Below are positions 54,029-64,000 of a stretch of DNA of 64,000 bases, piece after piece (positions within the stretch are counted from its first letter, which is position 1; every line of letters begins with the position of its first letter). This stretch comes from Seonamhaeicola maritimus (GTDB taxonomy: Bacteria; Bacteroidota; Bacteroidia; Flavobacteriales; Flavobacteriaceae). Location of the stretch: contig NZ_VRKQ01000008.1 in NCBI RefSeq assembly GCF_008056315.1, positions 1,630,957-1,694,956 on the forward strand. The letters run 5' to 3'. The notes beneath the pieces were generated by a model. It was given only the letters and a program-made list of their open reading frames with translations. It did no database searches and was not told the DNA's origin. Both the position numbers and the translations under genes were made by a program.

Positions 54029-56412
54029 AATTTTTCATTTTCTAAATGGGCATCTAAAGCAACCAAATCCGGAATTAATACTTGTCTTGCTTTGCTGCCT
54101 TCAAACGGACCTACTATTCCTGCAGATTCTAACTGATCAATTAATCTACCTGCTCTGTTGTACCCTAATTTCAATTTCCTCTGTAAAAGAGAAGCAGAAC
54201 CTTGCTGAGCAGTAACCAGAACTACAGCAGCTTCTTTAAATAGTTTGTCTCTATCTTCAATGTCTATATCAAGACTTGTGCCACTTTCTTCACCAACATA
54301 CTCTGGTAAAAGATATGCGTCAGGATACGCTTTTTGAGCGCCAATATAGTCTGTGATTCTTTCTACTTCTGGGGTATCTACAAAGGCACATTGAATTCTA
54401 ATCATATCATTGCCCTGAGTATATAACATATCTCCACGACCAATTAATTGATCAGCGCCAGAACCATCTAAAATAGTTCTAGAATCAATTTTAGAGGTTA
54501 CCCTAAACGCAATTCTAGCGGGGAAATTTGCCTTAATAATACCGGTAATAACATTTACAGAAGGCCTTTGTGTTGCAATAATTAAATGAATACCAATGGC
54601 ACGAGCTAATTGCGCTAAACGTGCAATAGGTGTTTCAACCTCTTTACCGGCAGTCATAATTAAATCTGCAAACTCATCAACTACTAATACAATATATGGA
54701 AGGAATTGATGTCCGTCGTTCGGGTTTAATTTTCTGGCTTTAAATTTAGCATTATATTCGGCTATGTTTCTACACATAGCGTTTTTTAATAACTCGTAAC
54801 GGTTATCCATTTCAATACAAAGCGAATTCAATGTATTGATAACCTTGGTGTTGTCTGTAATGATAGCTTCTTCACTATCAGGTAATTTTGCTAAATAATG
54901 ACGCTCAATATGATTATACAGCGTGAGCTCTACCTTTTTAGGATCAACCAAAATGAATTTAACTTCCGCTGGATGTTTCTTGTATAATAAGGATGTTAAA
55001 ACAGCATTTAATCCAACCGATTTACCTTGCCCTGTAGCACCTGCCATTAGTAAATGCGGCATTTTAGCAAGGTCTACAACAAAGGTTTCATTGCTAATAG
55101 TTTTACCTAATGCAATAGGTAACTGCATTTTTGAACTCTGAAACTTCTTTGATGAAATTGCAGAATGCATGGATACTATTGTGGCATTTTTATTTGGTAC
55201 TTCAATACCAATAGTTCCTTTGCCAGGAATTGGAGCAATGATACGAATACCTAATGCTGAAAGCGATAAAGCAATATCGTCTTCTAAGTTTTTAATTTTT
55301 GATATACGTATTCCAGCTTCAGGAACAATTTCATATAGCGTTACTGTGGGACCAATAGTAGCTTTTATACTAGCAATACCTATTTTGTAATTACTTAAAG
55401 TATCTACAATTCGGTTTTTATTTTCCTCTAACTCTTCTTGATTAATTGTGATACCCTCGGTATCATATTTTTTAAGAAGCTCTAAAGGCGGGAATTGATA
55501 GTTACTTAATTCTAAAGTTGGGTCAAATTGCCCAAAATCTTCAACTAATTTATTTGCTAGATTATCGGTTTCAGAAAGCTCTTCCGCCGTTTCTTCAACT
55601 TTAATTTCAATTTCTGGCTCTTCAACTTTCGTTTCAGGAGCTACTTCTAATTTTACCGGAGGTTCTTTAACAACCTTAGGTGCTTTCTTAACAACGGGTT
55701 CTTTTTTCTCTAAAGGAATTTCAAAAGCAGCTTTTATAGCTTCGGCTTCATCAGAAAGTGCGTTGTCAACAGGAACAAATGTTTCATCTTTTAAATCAGA
55801 AAACTCATCTTTAATATCCTTTTTAGCCGATTTAAACAGTTTTAATATACTTTCAAAAGTAACTTTAAAGCGAATGGCTAAATAGGTTATTAAACCAAAT
55901 AGTAATAGGAGTATGGTTCCAATTTTCCCAATAAAATCTTGAAGAAAGGCATTAATCTCAAAACCTACAGTGCCACCTAAGATATCATTTTTATGAGCAA
56001 AAAAGCCAAAAATGACAGAAAGCCATAATACAATTAAAGTGCCCCAAAACCAATGTTTTCTGAGTTTGGACTTCGGAAGATCCATAAGCACATAAACACC
56101 AGAAAGAAATATTAGACCAGAAAAAATAAACGACGCAATCCCAAAACCTTTCTGAATAAAAAAATCACTTAACCAAGCGCCAGATTTACTTAACCAATTT
56201 TCTGCTTTGGTATCTCTTGATGAAAAATCTGAAAGTGCACTCTGATCAATTTCTCCTGTAAAAAAGAAAGATACAAATGCAATACAAAGTACAATACCAA
56301 AAATCACCAGAAAACTACCAAAAACCAGTTTCTGTTGGCTAGATAGTTTAAAACTTGGAGCTTTAAGTTTTTTTGTAGTTGATTTTTTTGTTTTGGTTTT
56401 CCTCTTCGCCAT
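54025..56412 (-). CDS. ftsK: DNA translocase FtsK/SpoIIIE
   Basis: 795 residues. About four N-terminal membrane helices (28-50, 86-112, 122-140 and 160-180) anchor it at the septum. A charged, Glu/Val/Pro-rich linker (about 215-300) is followed by the motor with Walker A MAGATGQGKSVGLN, Walker B YIVLVVDEFADLI and the ATQRPSVNVITG segment. The C-terminal gamma domain (QRKLKLGYNRAGRLIDQLES) recognises DNA polarity signals. It pumps chromosome ends during division. It leads a four-gene run with lolA, lptF and ribBA. Confidence 0.94.
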   Translation of the reverse strand: MAKRKTKTKKSTTKKLKAPSFKLSSQQKLVFGSFLVIFGIVLCIAFVSFFFTGEIDQSALSDFSSRDTKAENWLSKSGAWLSDFFIQKGFGIASFIFSGLIFLSGVYVLMDLPKSKLRKHWFWGTLIVLWLSVIFGFFAHKNDILGGTVGFEINAFLQDFIGKIGTILLLLFGLITYLAIRFKVTFESILKLFKSAKKDIKDEFSDLKDETFVPVDNALSDEAEAIKAAFEIPLEKKEPVVKKAPKVVKEPPVKLEVAPETKVEEPEIEIKVEETAEELSETDNLANKLVEDFGQFDPTLELSNYQFPPLELLKKYDTEGITINQEELEENKNRIVDTLSNYKIGIASIKATIGPTVTLYEIVPEAGIRISKIKNLEDDIALSLSALGIRIIAPIPGKGTIGIEVPNKNATIVSMHSAISSKKFQSSKMQLPIALGKTISNETFVVDLAKMPHLLMAGATGQGKSVGLNAVLTSLLYKKHPAEVKFILVDPKKVELTLYNHIERHYLAKLPDSEEAIITDNTKVINTLNSLCIEMDNRYELLKNAMCRNIAEYNAKFKARKLNPNDGHQFLPYIVLVVDEFADLIMTAGKEVETPIARLAQLARAIGIHLIIATQRPSVNVITGIIKANFPARIAFRVTSKIDSRTILDGSGADQLIGRGDMLYTQGNDMIRIQCAFVDTPEVERITDYIGAQKAYPDAYLLPEYVGEESGTSLDIDIEDRDKLFKEAAVVLVTAQQGSASLLQRKLKLGYNRAGRLIDQLESAGIVGPFEGSKARQVLIPDLVALDAHLENEKL

Positions 56413-56476
56413 TAATGCGCTCTTGATTTAAGCAAAAATACAAATTACTAACGTTTATCCTAGTTAGAATTTTATT

Positions 56477-56845
56477 TTAAAAAATCTTAGGTAAGTAAAT
56501 AATAAAACCAATAATTACGGCAAAAAAGGCTGAGATAAATACAGCACCGGCAGCAATGTCTTTTATAATTCCAATCTTATTATGATGTTCTGGATGAATA
56601 AAGTCTGCCACAGCTTCAATAGTGGTGTTAACGCCTTCAACAGACATTACAAGGGCTATGGCCAAACATTGACAAACCCACTCTGTAGAGGAAAGATTAA
56701 AGTAGAATCCTGCTAGGGTAACCAAAATGGCTATTACAAACTGAATTTTAATACTAGCTTCAGTTTTTAAAAGAAAAATAGCACCTTTAAAAGCGTATCG
56801 AACACTTTTTAAGCGGTTAACCAAGAAGGATTCTCTTTTAGTCAT
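56477..56845 (-). CDS. dgkA: Diacylglycerol kinase
   Basis: 122 residues, three membrane helices. The motif VEGVNTTIEAVADFI and the downstream KDIAAGAVFISAFFAVIIG fit prokaryotic DgkA-type kinases, close to undecaprenol/diacylglycerol kinases of Gram-positive type by its short N-terminus. It phosphorylates lipid in the inner membrane. It ends close to ftsK and starts 7 bases after tpx, so it may be co-transcribed with tpx. Confidence 0.88.
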   Translation of the reverse strand: MTKRESFLVNRLKSVRYAFKGAIFLLKTEASIKIQFVIAILVTLAGFYFNLSSTEWVCQCLAIALVMSVEGVNTTIEAVADFIHPEHHNKIGIIKDIAAGAVFISAFFAVIIGFIIYLPKIF

Positions 56846-56851
56846 ATACTT

Positions 56852-57352
56852 TTAATACAATACTTCTAAAGCAGCTTTGTAATTTGGCTCTTCAACAACC
56901 TCATGAACTTGCTCTGTATGTAATATTTTACCAGCTTCATCTAATACCACGATAGAACGTGCTAAAAGACCACGAATAGGACCATCAACATAAGTTAAGT
57001 TATAAGCTTCACCAAAGTTACCATCTCTAAAATCAGAAAGTACATCTACATTCTCAATACCTTCTGCGCCGCAAAATCTAGCCATAGCAAAAGGAAGGTC
57101 TTTAGAAATACAAAGCACTTTTGTGTTCTCTAATTCACTAGCTTCTTGATTAAACTGTCTTACAGACGCTGCACACGTACCTGTATCAATACTGTGAAAA
57201 ATGTTCATGATAACTCTTGAACCTTTATAATCTCCTAAAGATTTATCTGATAAATCAGCTGCTGCTAATTCAAAATTAGGAGCTTGACTACCAACTGCTG
57301 GTAAATCTCCTTTTGTGTTAATTGCTGTTCCTTTTAAACTTACTGTTGCCAT
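56852..57352 (-). CDS. tpx: Thiol peroxidase Tpx
   Basis: 166 residues. Peroxidatic cysteine C60 lies in TGTCAASVRQFN and a resolving cysteine in ARFCGAEG (C94), the two-cysteine pattern of atypical 2-Cys Tpx. It reduces peroxides with thioredoxin in the cell. It is divergent from katG across 241 bases, so the two peroxide enzymes likely share a control region. Confidence 0.92.
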   Translation of the reverse strand: MATVSLKGTAINTKGDLPAVGSQAPNFELAAADLSDKSLGDYKGSRVIMNIFHSIDTGTCAASVRQFNQEASELENTKVLCISKDLPFAMARFCGAEGIENVDVLSDFRDGNFGEAYNLTYVDGPIRGLLARSIVVLDEAGKILHTEQVHEVVEEPNYKAALEVLY

Positions 57353-57578
57353 TTTTAAACGTTTTAATTTCGAAACTAAAATAAGAATAATATATACTTT
57401 AATATGAGTATTAAAGAGAATCTTTATAAAATATTTTCACTTCCAGAATAGGCTGTATTGTAAAAATTTGATTTCTATAAATTTTATTGATTTTGATATA
57501 ATTTATACAAATGTTTTTACTGGTTTTATATTCAAACATTTAGTAACTTTAGAGTATTCACAAAAACGTATTAAATAA

Positions 57579-59786
<2,208 letters not shown>

Positions 59787-59807
59787 GTTTAGTTGAGTGT
59801 TTAGTTG

Positions 59808-59849
59808 AAATTGGGATAAACATATATTTGTGTTTGTCCCAATTTTTTT
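59808..59849 (+). terminator. Terminator after katG
   Basis: 15-bp stem (59808-59822 with 59831-59845, one G-U pair), 8-base loop, then seven T's. Confidence 0.8.
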
Positions 59850-59863
59850 GATATTTGAACCCT

Positions 59864-60334
59864 ATGAACGATATAAATTTTTTCCTAGAAGCAGTTAAAT
59901 CTGTAGAACCAGACCGTGTAGAAACCCTATTAAAGTTACACCCAGAATTGGTGCATGGTAAAGACCAACGTGGTTTTACACCCTTAATTTTTGCAACCTA
60001 TTTTGATAAAAAAGAGGTAGTTGAAATACTATTAAAATACCAAGCCGATGTTGATGGTACAGATGCTGCTGGTAATACCGCATTAATCGGTGCGGCCTTT
60101 AAAGGGAATACCGATATAGCTACACTATTAATAGAAAATGGCGCGCATATAAATGCTAAAAATGCACAAGGCGTAACACCTTTAATTTTTGCAACCATGT
60201 ATAATCAAGTTAACATGGTAGCATTGTTGTTAAAATATGAAGCTGATACTACCATTAAAGATGTAGACGGTAATACCGCCTTTGATTATGCTAATGAAAA
60301 AGGGTTTAAAGAGATTTTGGAGCTTTTAGCGTAA
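59864..60334 (+). CDS. Ankyrin-repeat protein
   Basis: 156 residues from ATG 59864 (TTG 59855 adds three). Four ankyrin repeats run through almost the whole protein (RGFTPLIFATYFDKKEVVEI, then AGNTALIGAAFKGNTDIATL, then QGVTPLIFATMYNQ, then DGNTAFDYANEKGF). In many bacteria an ankyrin protein is encoded beside a catalase and affects its activity, as AnkB does in Pseudomonas. The katG terminator separates the two, so co-regulation is not certain. Confidence 0.85.
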   Translation: MNDINFFLEAVKSVEPDRVETLLKLHPELVHGKDQRGFTPLIFATYFDKKEVVEILLKYQADVDGTDAAGNTALIGAAFKGNTDIATLLIENGAHINAKNAQGVTPLIFATMYNQVNMVALLLKYEADTTIKDVDGNTAFDYANEKGFKEILELLA

Positions 60335-60343
60335 TTTTGAAAT

Positions 60344-60400
60344 TTCGTTTAACTTAGGGATATGCGTCGTTTTAATGACTTATATCCGACGTTAAACGAA
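60344..60400. repeat. Extragenic palindromic repeat after the ankyrin gene
   Basis: Outer arms TTCGTTTAAC (60344-60353) and GTTAAACGAA (60391-60400) surround a TTAGGGATATGCGTCG and ATATCCGACG core. A similar layout occurs between genes in other flavobacteria. Confidence 0.55.
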
Positions 60401-60440
60401 GTTAGTTAAAAATTCTTACAGAATCAATCTAATTCAACAA

Positions 60441-60470
60441 AAAAACCACTCCTAAACAGGAGTGGTTTTT
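60441..60470. terminator. Bidirectional terminator
   Basis: Perfect 13-bp stem (60441-60453 with 60458-60470), AAAC loop, T-runs in both directions. It lies between the ankyrin gene and the convergent DUF6952 gene. Confidence 0.87.
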
Positions 60471-60492
60471 TAATCCAAATTTTTCTTTTTCT

Positions 60493-60750
60493 TTATGCGT
60501 CTATAGCTCCTAAAACACGTTGCATAAAACTGTTTAATGCCTCTTTTTTAGGTGTTCCATCTTTTATCATTTTATTCACTTCTACGGCGCCGTACATATT
60601 AGAGATTAGCTCTCCTATAACATCTAGTTCTTCATCTTTAAGTGAAGGTACTTCGGTTAAAGCTTCTAAAGTTTCAATAGTTTCAACCACGAAATCTTCG
60701 TCGTTTTCCTCAATAAACTGTGTAAGGTGTTTAATTACTGGTAACTTCAT
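60493..60750 (-). CDS. Small acidic protein (DUF6952-type)
   Basis: 85 residues, acidic and helical, no signal (KLPVIKHLTQFIEENDEDFV, then LDVIGELISNMYGAVEVNKM). It matches the small DUF6952 group that Bacteroidetes encode next to peroxiredoxin and thioredoxin genes. It overlaps the thioredoxin gene by 20 bases, so the three are one operon with a peroxide-related theme. Its own function is unknown. Confidence 0.7.
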   Translation of the reverse strand: MKLPVIKHLTQFIEENDEDFVVETIETLEALTEVPSLKDEELDVIGELISNMYGAVEVNKMIKDGTPKKEALNSFMQRVLGAIDA

Positions 60751-61045
60751 TTACTAAGTCTTTTAAACTATCAAACTTATTGGTTTGCACTTGGTTTACA
60801 AATGCCCCATTTTTATAAGTTGCAAAAGTTGGTAAATTGTCAACCGTTGCTAGCTTTCTGCTTTCTGGAAACTTTTCGGCATCAGCAATAACAAAAGCAA
60901 CGTCTTCTAATTCTGAAGCTAAACGTTTCATTTTAGGCTTCATGATTCTACAATTACCACACCAAGTAGCCGAAAATTGTACAACAACAGTATTGTTATC
61001 TGAAACAATGTCTGCTAAATTATCTTGTTCTAGTTCTTGTATCAT
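60731..61045 (-). CDS. Thioredoxin-family protein
   Basis: 104 residues of thioredoxin fold. The active site is WCGNCRIM (C29, C32), followed by the cis-Pro region DNLPTFATYKNGAF. CGNC differs from the CGPC of classical thioredoxin, so its redox potential or partner differs. It starts 6 bases after the peroxiredoxin end and probably reduces that enzyme or Tpx. Confidence 0.88.
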   Translation of the reverse strand: MIQELEQDNLADIVSDNNTVVVQFSATWCGNCRIMKPKMKRLASELEDVAFVIADAEKFPESRKLATVDNLPTFATYKNGAFVNQVQTNKFDSLKDLVNEVTSN

Positions 61046-61051
61046 ACCGTC

Positions 61052-61696
61052 CTAGTTTAAGCGTTTTGCTAAATAAGCAGCAACACTATCTCTACTTTCT
61101 AAAATTGCTTCTTTTCCTTCTTCCCAGTTTGCAGGACAAACTTCACCGTGCTTTTGGAAATGTGCATAAGCATCAATCATTCTTAAATATTCTGCAACGT
61201 TTCTACCTACTGGCTCAACATTTACACTCTCATGAAATACAGTTCCTTCTTCGTCAATTAAATAGGTAGCTCTCCATGGCACATAGGGTCCATCCATAGT
61301 GTACGTATCTGATGCTTCATCATAAGTTTCATTACCAATTTGGTTAATGTCTAATTGATCAGATAAGTTTCTGTTTGTATCGGCTAATAGGGTATACGTA
61401 ACACCTTCAATACCACCTTGGTCTTTTGGTGTGTTTAACCACGCAAAGTGTACTTCGGCTGTATCAACAGAAGCTCCAATAACTATAGTGTTTTTAGCTT
61501 CAAAATCTTTAAGAGCATCTTGGAAAGCAAAAAGCTCTGTAGGACATACATAAGTGAAGTCTTTTGGATACCAAAACAAAACCACTTTTTTGTTGTTTTT
61601 TACTGCTTCTTCAAGTACGTTTACTTTAAAAGTGTCGCCTAAATCATTCATGGCGTCAACACTTAAATTTGGAAATTTTTTCCCTACTAATGACAT
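61052..61696 (-). CDS. 2-Cys peroxiredoxin
   Basis: 214 residues. The peroxidatic cysteine C51 is in DFTYVCPTELFAFQ and the resolving C187 in HGEVCPANWEEG, the typical 2-Cys AhpC/Prx pattern. It reduces hydrogen and alkyl peroxides at the expense of thioredoxin. First gene of the Prx-Trx-DUF6952 operon, close to Tpx and KatG, which gives this area a peroxide-defense theme. Confidence 0.93.
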   Translation of the reverse strand: MSLVGKKFPNLSVDAMNDLGDTFKVNVLEEAVKNNKKVVLFWYPKDFTYVCPTELFAFQDALKDFEAKNTIVIGASVDTAEVHFAWLNTPKDQGGIEGVTYTLLADTNRNLSDQLDINQIGNETYDEASDTYTMDGPYVPWRATYLIDEEGTVFHESVNVEPVGRNVAEYLRMIDAYAHFQKHGEVCPANWEEGKEAILESRDSVAAYLAKRLN

Positions 61697-61839
61697 GTGT
61701 TTTTTATATTTAAATTGTTACTAATTTTCTAAGCCGCAAATATAAAACACATGTTAGAATTCTTTCAAGAATAAAATTTTAATTTACTATTTGTAAATAG
61801 ATAATACTTATAGTTAAAAAACTTAACAATAAATTTTTA

Positions 61840-63324
61840 CTATTTCGAAGTTAATTGCTTGATTTTGATTCTGAAAGCCGCAAAAAGTAAAGTTGTAAAC
61901 GGGCTTAACCAATTGAAAATAGCATAAGCGAAGTAATCCATAACCGGAACACCAAGTACCCCAGATTGGTAGGCACCACAGGTATTCCAAGGAATTAAAA
62001 CCGAGGTTACTGTACCAGAGTCTTCTAGCGTTCTACTCAGGTTTTCTGGGGCTAAACCTTTGTCTTCAAAAGCTTTTTTATACATTCTACCTGGTACAAC
62101 TATTGCCAAATATTGGTCGCTAGCAAGAGCATTTAAACCTAAACAACTTATAACTGTACTTAAGAATAAGCCAAAGACGGAATCGAATAAATTTAATACA
62201 GATTTACTAATTCTAGAAAGTGCGCCTATAGCATCCATAACACCGCCAAAAACCATAGCACATATTATAAGCCAAATGGTATTAAGCATACCACTCATAC
62301 CACCAGCTGTGAATAAATCATTTAACTCAGTACTTGAGGTTTCAACAGCGGTATCTACAGTAATGGCTTGCATAACACCTTTATAAGCCGATTGAAATGT
62401 AAGTGTTTCTGCTTCGGCCACAGCCATTATAATATTTGGTTGCGCAACTATAGCAGCTAAAGCACCTAAAAGCGTACCTACCAATAAGGCAACTAAGGGA
62501 GGTGTTTTTTTAATTATTAGAAAGATGACTGCTCCAGGAACTAAGAATAGCCAAGGTGATATGTTAAAGGCTCCATTTATAGCTTCAAGCTTATCTGAAA
62601 TATCTGGAGTACCCATTGTATCAATGTTTAAACCAATAATTATAAATATAATGAGGGTAACCGTAATTGTAGGTACCGTTGTGATGGTCATATATTTAAT
62701 ATGCGAAAACAATTCGCCACCAGCCATAGCTGGCGCTAAGTTTGTAGTATCACTTAATGGCGACATTTTATCTCCGAAATAGGCTCCCGAAAGCACTGCT
62801 CCGGCGGTCATTCCTAAAGAAATACCCAAAGTTTCGCCAATTCCAATTAAGGCAATACCAACGGTTGCTGATGTGGTCCAAGAACTTCCGGTAGCAATAG
62901 ATATTATGGCACATATTACAACACAGGCTGCTAAAAATATAGAAGGACTCAATATTTGAAGCCCGTAATAAATCATAGATGGAATAATACCGCTAATTAA
63001 CCAAGTACCTGCTAAAGCACCAACCATAAGAAGGATTATAATGGCGCCAGCGGTTGATTTTATGTTTTCGGCTACTTCATCAAGCATTTGCTTATATGAT
63101 ACCTTGTTATAGAAACCAACAATGGCGGCAACAGCACCACCTAATAGCAGGATAAACTGATTACTTCCGCTTAAAGCATCATCACCATAAACAAAATACA
63201 CATTGTAGAAAAGCATGCCTACTAAAGCAATAACCGGAATTAAAGCTTCCCAGATATTTAGTTCTTTATTTTCAATTATGTTTTCGTCTTGAGGTTCTCT
63301 AGGTTTGATGTTTTGGCTCTCCAT
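61840..63324 (-). CDS. nhaC: Na+/H+ antiporter of the NhaC family
   Basis: 494 residues with about eleven membrane helices. Conserved blocks include GAYFGDKMSPLSDTTNLAPA, ATGSSWTTSATVGIALIGIG and the late LEDSGTVTSVLIPWNTCGAY. It exchanges sodium for protons across the inner membrane, consistent with a marine host. Both neighbouring gaps are short. Confidence 0.9.
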   Translation of the reverse strand: MESQNIKPREPQDENIIENKELNIWEALIPVIALVGMLFYNVYFVYGDDALSGSNQFILLLGGAVAAIVGFYNKVSYKQMLDEVAENIKSTAGAIIILLMVGALAGTWLISGIIPSMIYYGLQILSPSIFLAACVVICAIISIATGSSWTTSATVGIALIGIGETLGISLGMTAGAVLSGAYFGDKMSPLSDTTNLAPAMAGGELFSHIKYMTITTVPTITVTLIIFIIIGLNIDTMGTPDISDKLEAINGAFNISPWLFLVPGAVIFLIIKKTPPLVALLVGTLLGALAAIVAQPNIIMAVAEAETLTFQSAYKGVMQAITVDTAVETSSTELNDLFTAGGMSGMLNTIWLIICAMVFGGVMDAIGALSRISKSVLNLFDSVFGLFLSTVISCLGLNALASDQYLAIVVPGRMYKKAFEDKGLAPENLSRTLEDSGTVTSVLIPWNTCGAYQSGVLGVPVMDYFAYAIFNWLSPFTTLLFAAFRIKIKQLTSK

Positions 63325-63415
63325 GAAGTAATTTTATAAATGTAATGTTACAATAATCATGTAACCTTTGCAAATGAAAATAGTTCAGTAAATTTGTCTT
63401 GACTTTAAATAAGGT

Positions 63416-64000
63416 ATGGATTCATTAACTCAAATTGTTTTAGGAGCTGCTTGTGGTGAAGCAGTTTTAGGTAAGAAAATAGGAAACAAGGCGCTTCTTT
63501 TTGGTGCTATTGGAGGGACTATTCCTGATTTAGATGTTTTTGTGGGGAGCTGGATTTATGGTAATGAAATTGATGCTATGTTATTCCATCGCGGATTTAT
63601 GCATTCCATTTTGTTTTCGGTTTTTGCCGCAGTTATTTTGGGTTGGTTAACTTTTAAATTTTATAACACCCGAAGCAGGCAGGGTAGTACCGACTTGAAA
63701 GATTGGATGTATCTATTCTTTTGGTCACTGTTTACACATCCTATTTTAGACTGTTTTACACCTTATGGCACCCAATTATTTGCGCCAATAAGTAATTATA
63801 GAGTGGCTTTAAATAATATAGCTGTAGTTGATCCTATTTACACCTTGCCATTTCTGTTGTGCCTTATTGTATTGATGTTTTTTAGACGAACATCTAGTAA
63901 AAGACGGTTTGTTTTAAAGCTTGGTATTGGCATAAGTTCATTGTATTTACTCTTTACTTTTGGTAATAAGTTATACATGGATTCGGTATTTAAAAAATCT
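63416..64000 (+). CDS. Metal-dependent hydrolase-like membrane protein (YdjM/DUF457), 3' end outside window
   Basis: The frame runs open from ATG 63416 to the window edge, at least 195 codons. The N-terminus (LTQIVLGAACGEAVLGKKIG), FGAIGGTIPDLDVF and FHRGFMHSILFSV with several membrane helices, and HPILDCFTPYGTQL, match the YdjM/DUF457 group of membrane-bound metal-dependent hydrolases. The Asp and His residues in PDLD, HRGFMH and THPILD are candidate metal ligands. Divergent from nhaC across 91 bases. Confidence 0.82.
   Translation, partial: MDSLTQIVLGAACGEAVLGKKIGNKALLFGAIGGTIPDLDVFVGSWIYGNEIDAMLFHRGFMHSILFSVFAAVILGWLTFKFYNTRSRQGSTDLKDWMYLFFWSLFTHPILDCFTPYGTQLFAPISNYRVALNNIAVVDPIYTLPFLLCLIVLMFFRRTSSKRRFVLKLGIGISSLYLLFTFGNKLYMDSVFKKS

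Overview
The window is AT-rich DNA from a member of the Bacteroidetes, most likely a marine Flavobacteriaceae. The evidence is consistent: Bacteroidetes-type promoters (TAnnTTTG -7 box), a SusC/SusD pair, Bacteroidetes conjugation genes (TraE/F/G/I/J/K/M/N, RteC, BfmA/MobB), an LptF/LolA/FtsK cluster, and extragenic palindromes of the kind scattered through flavobacterial genomes.

Left chromosomal part (1-8.7 kb): L-rhamnose catabolism. The end of a rhamnose isomerase, a rhamnulokinase-like FGGY kinase, a double-domain class II aldolase and lactaldehyde dehydrogenase AldA run rightward. Facing them across a shared terminator is lutABC for lactate oxidation, and rhaT (rhamnose/H+ symporter) diverges from lutA. 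Together they take rhamnose to DHAP and lactaldehyde, then to lactate and pyruvate.

Integrated element (about 9.1-47.9 kb): an integrative and conjugative element (ICE). Its left arm has ssb, a JAB/RadC-like gene, a candidate oriT, a BfmA-type mobilization protein, a MobB-like HUH relaxase and a VirD4-type coupling protein. Its right arm has the mating-channel genes traE-traN and a tyrosine integrase beside tRNA-Ser(TGA). Between them lie: an AbiEi/AbiEii toxin-antitoxin pair; a partial copy of the tRNA-Ser 3' end in inverted orientation; a candidate structured RNA; a SusC-SusD-zinc metalloprotease cluster facing a small secreted two-cysteine protein with a MauE-like membrane protein; a PAS-AraC regulator, a small DUF7793-like protein and an alpha-oxoamine-synthase/GNAT fusion next to rteC; an excision/maintenance-like trio (helix-turn-helix, winged-helix-like, AAA ATPase); and a defense island. 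The defense island has a STAND-like ATPase with Sel1/TPR repeats behind a palindrome-rich promoter, a CBASS pair (CD-NTase plus a two-TM STING effector), two very small genes and a HEPN-like gene.

Right chromosomal part (48-64 kb): nitroreductase, DegT/StrS aminotransferase, ribBA with a degenerate GTP-cyclohydrolase half, LptF/G permease, LolA, FtsK, DgkA, Tpx, KatG, an ankyrin protein, a peroxiredoxin-thioredoxin-DUF6952 operon, NhaC, and the start of a YdjM/DUF457 membrane protein cut by the window edge.

The strongest candidates for unusual biology are the mobile TM-STING CBASS with its small flanking genes, the STAND/Sel1 ATPase with operator-like palindromes, and the oxoamine-synthase/GNAT gene between an AraC regulator and RteC, which could make a signal that controls the ICE.
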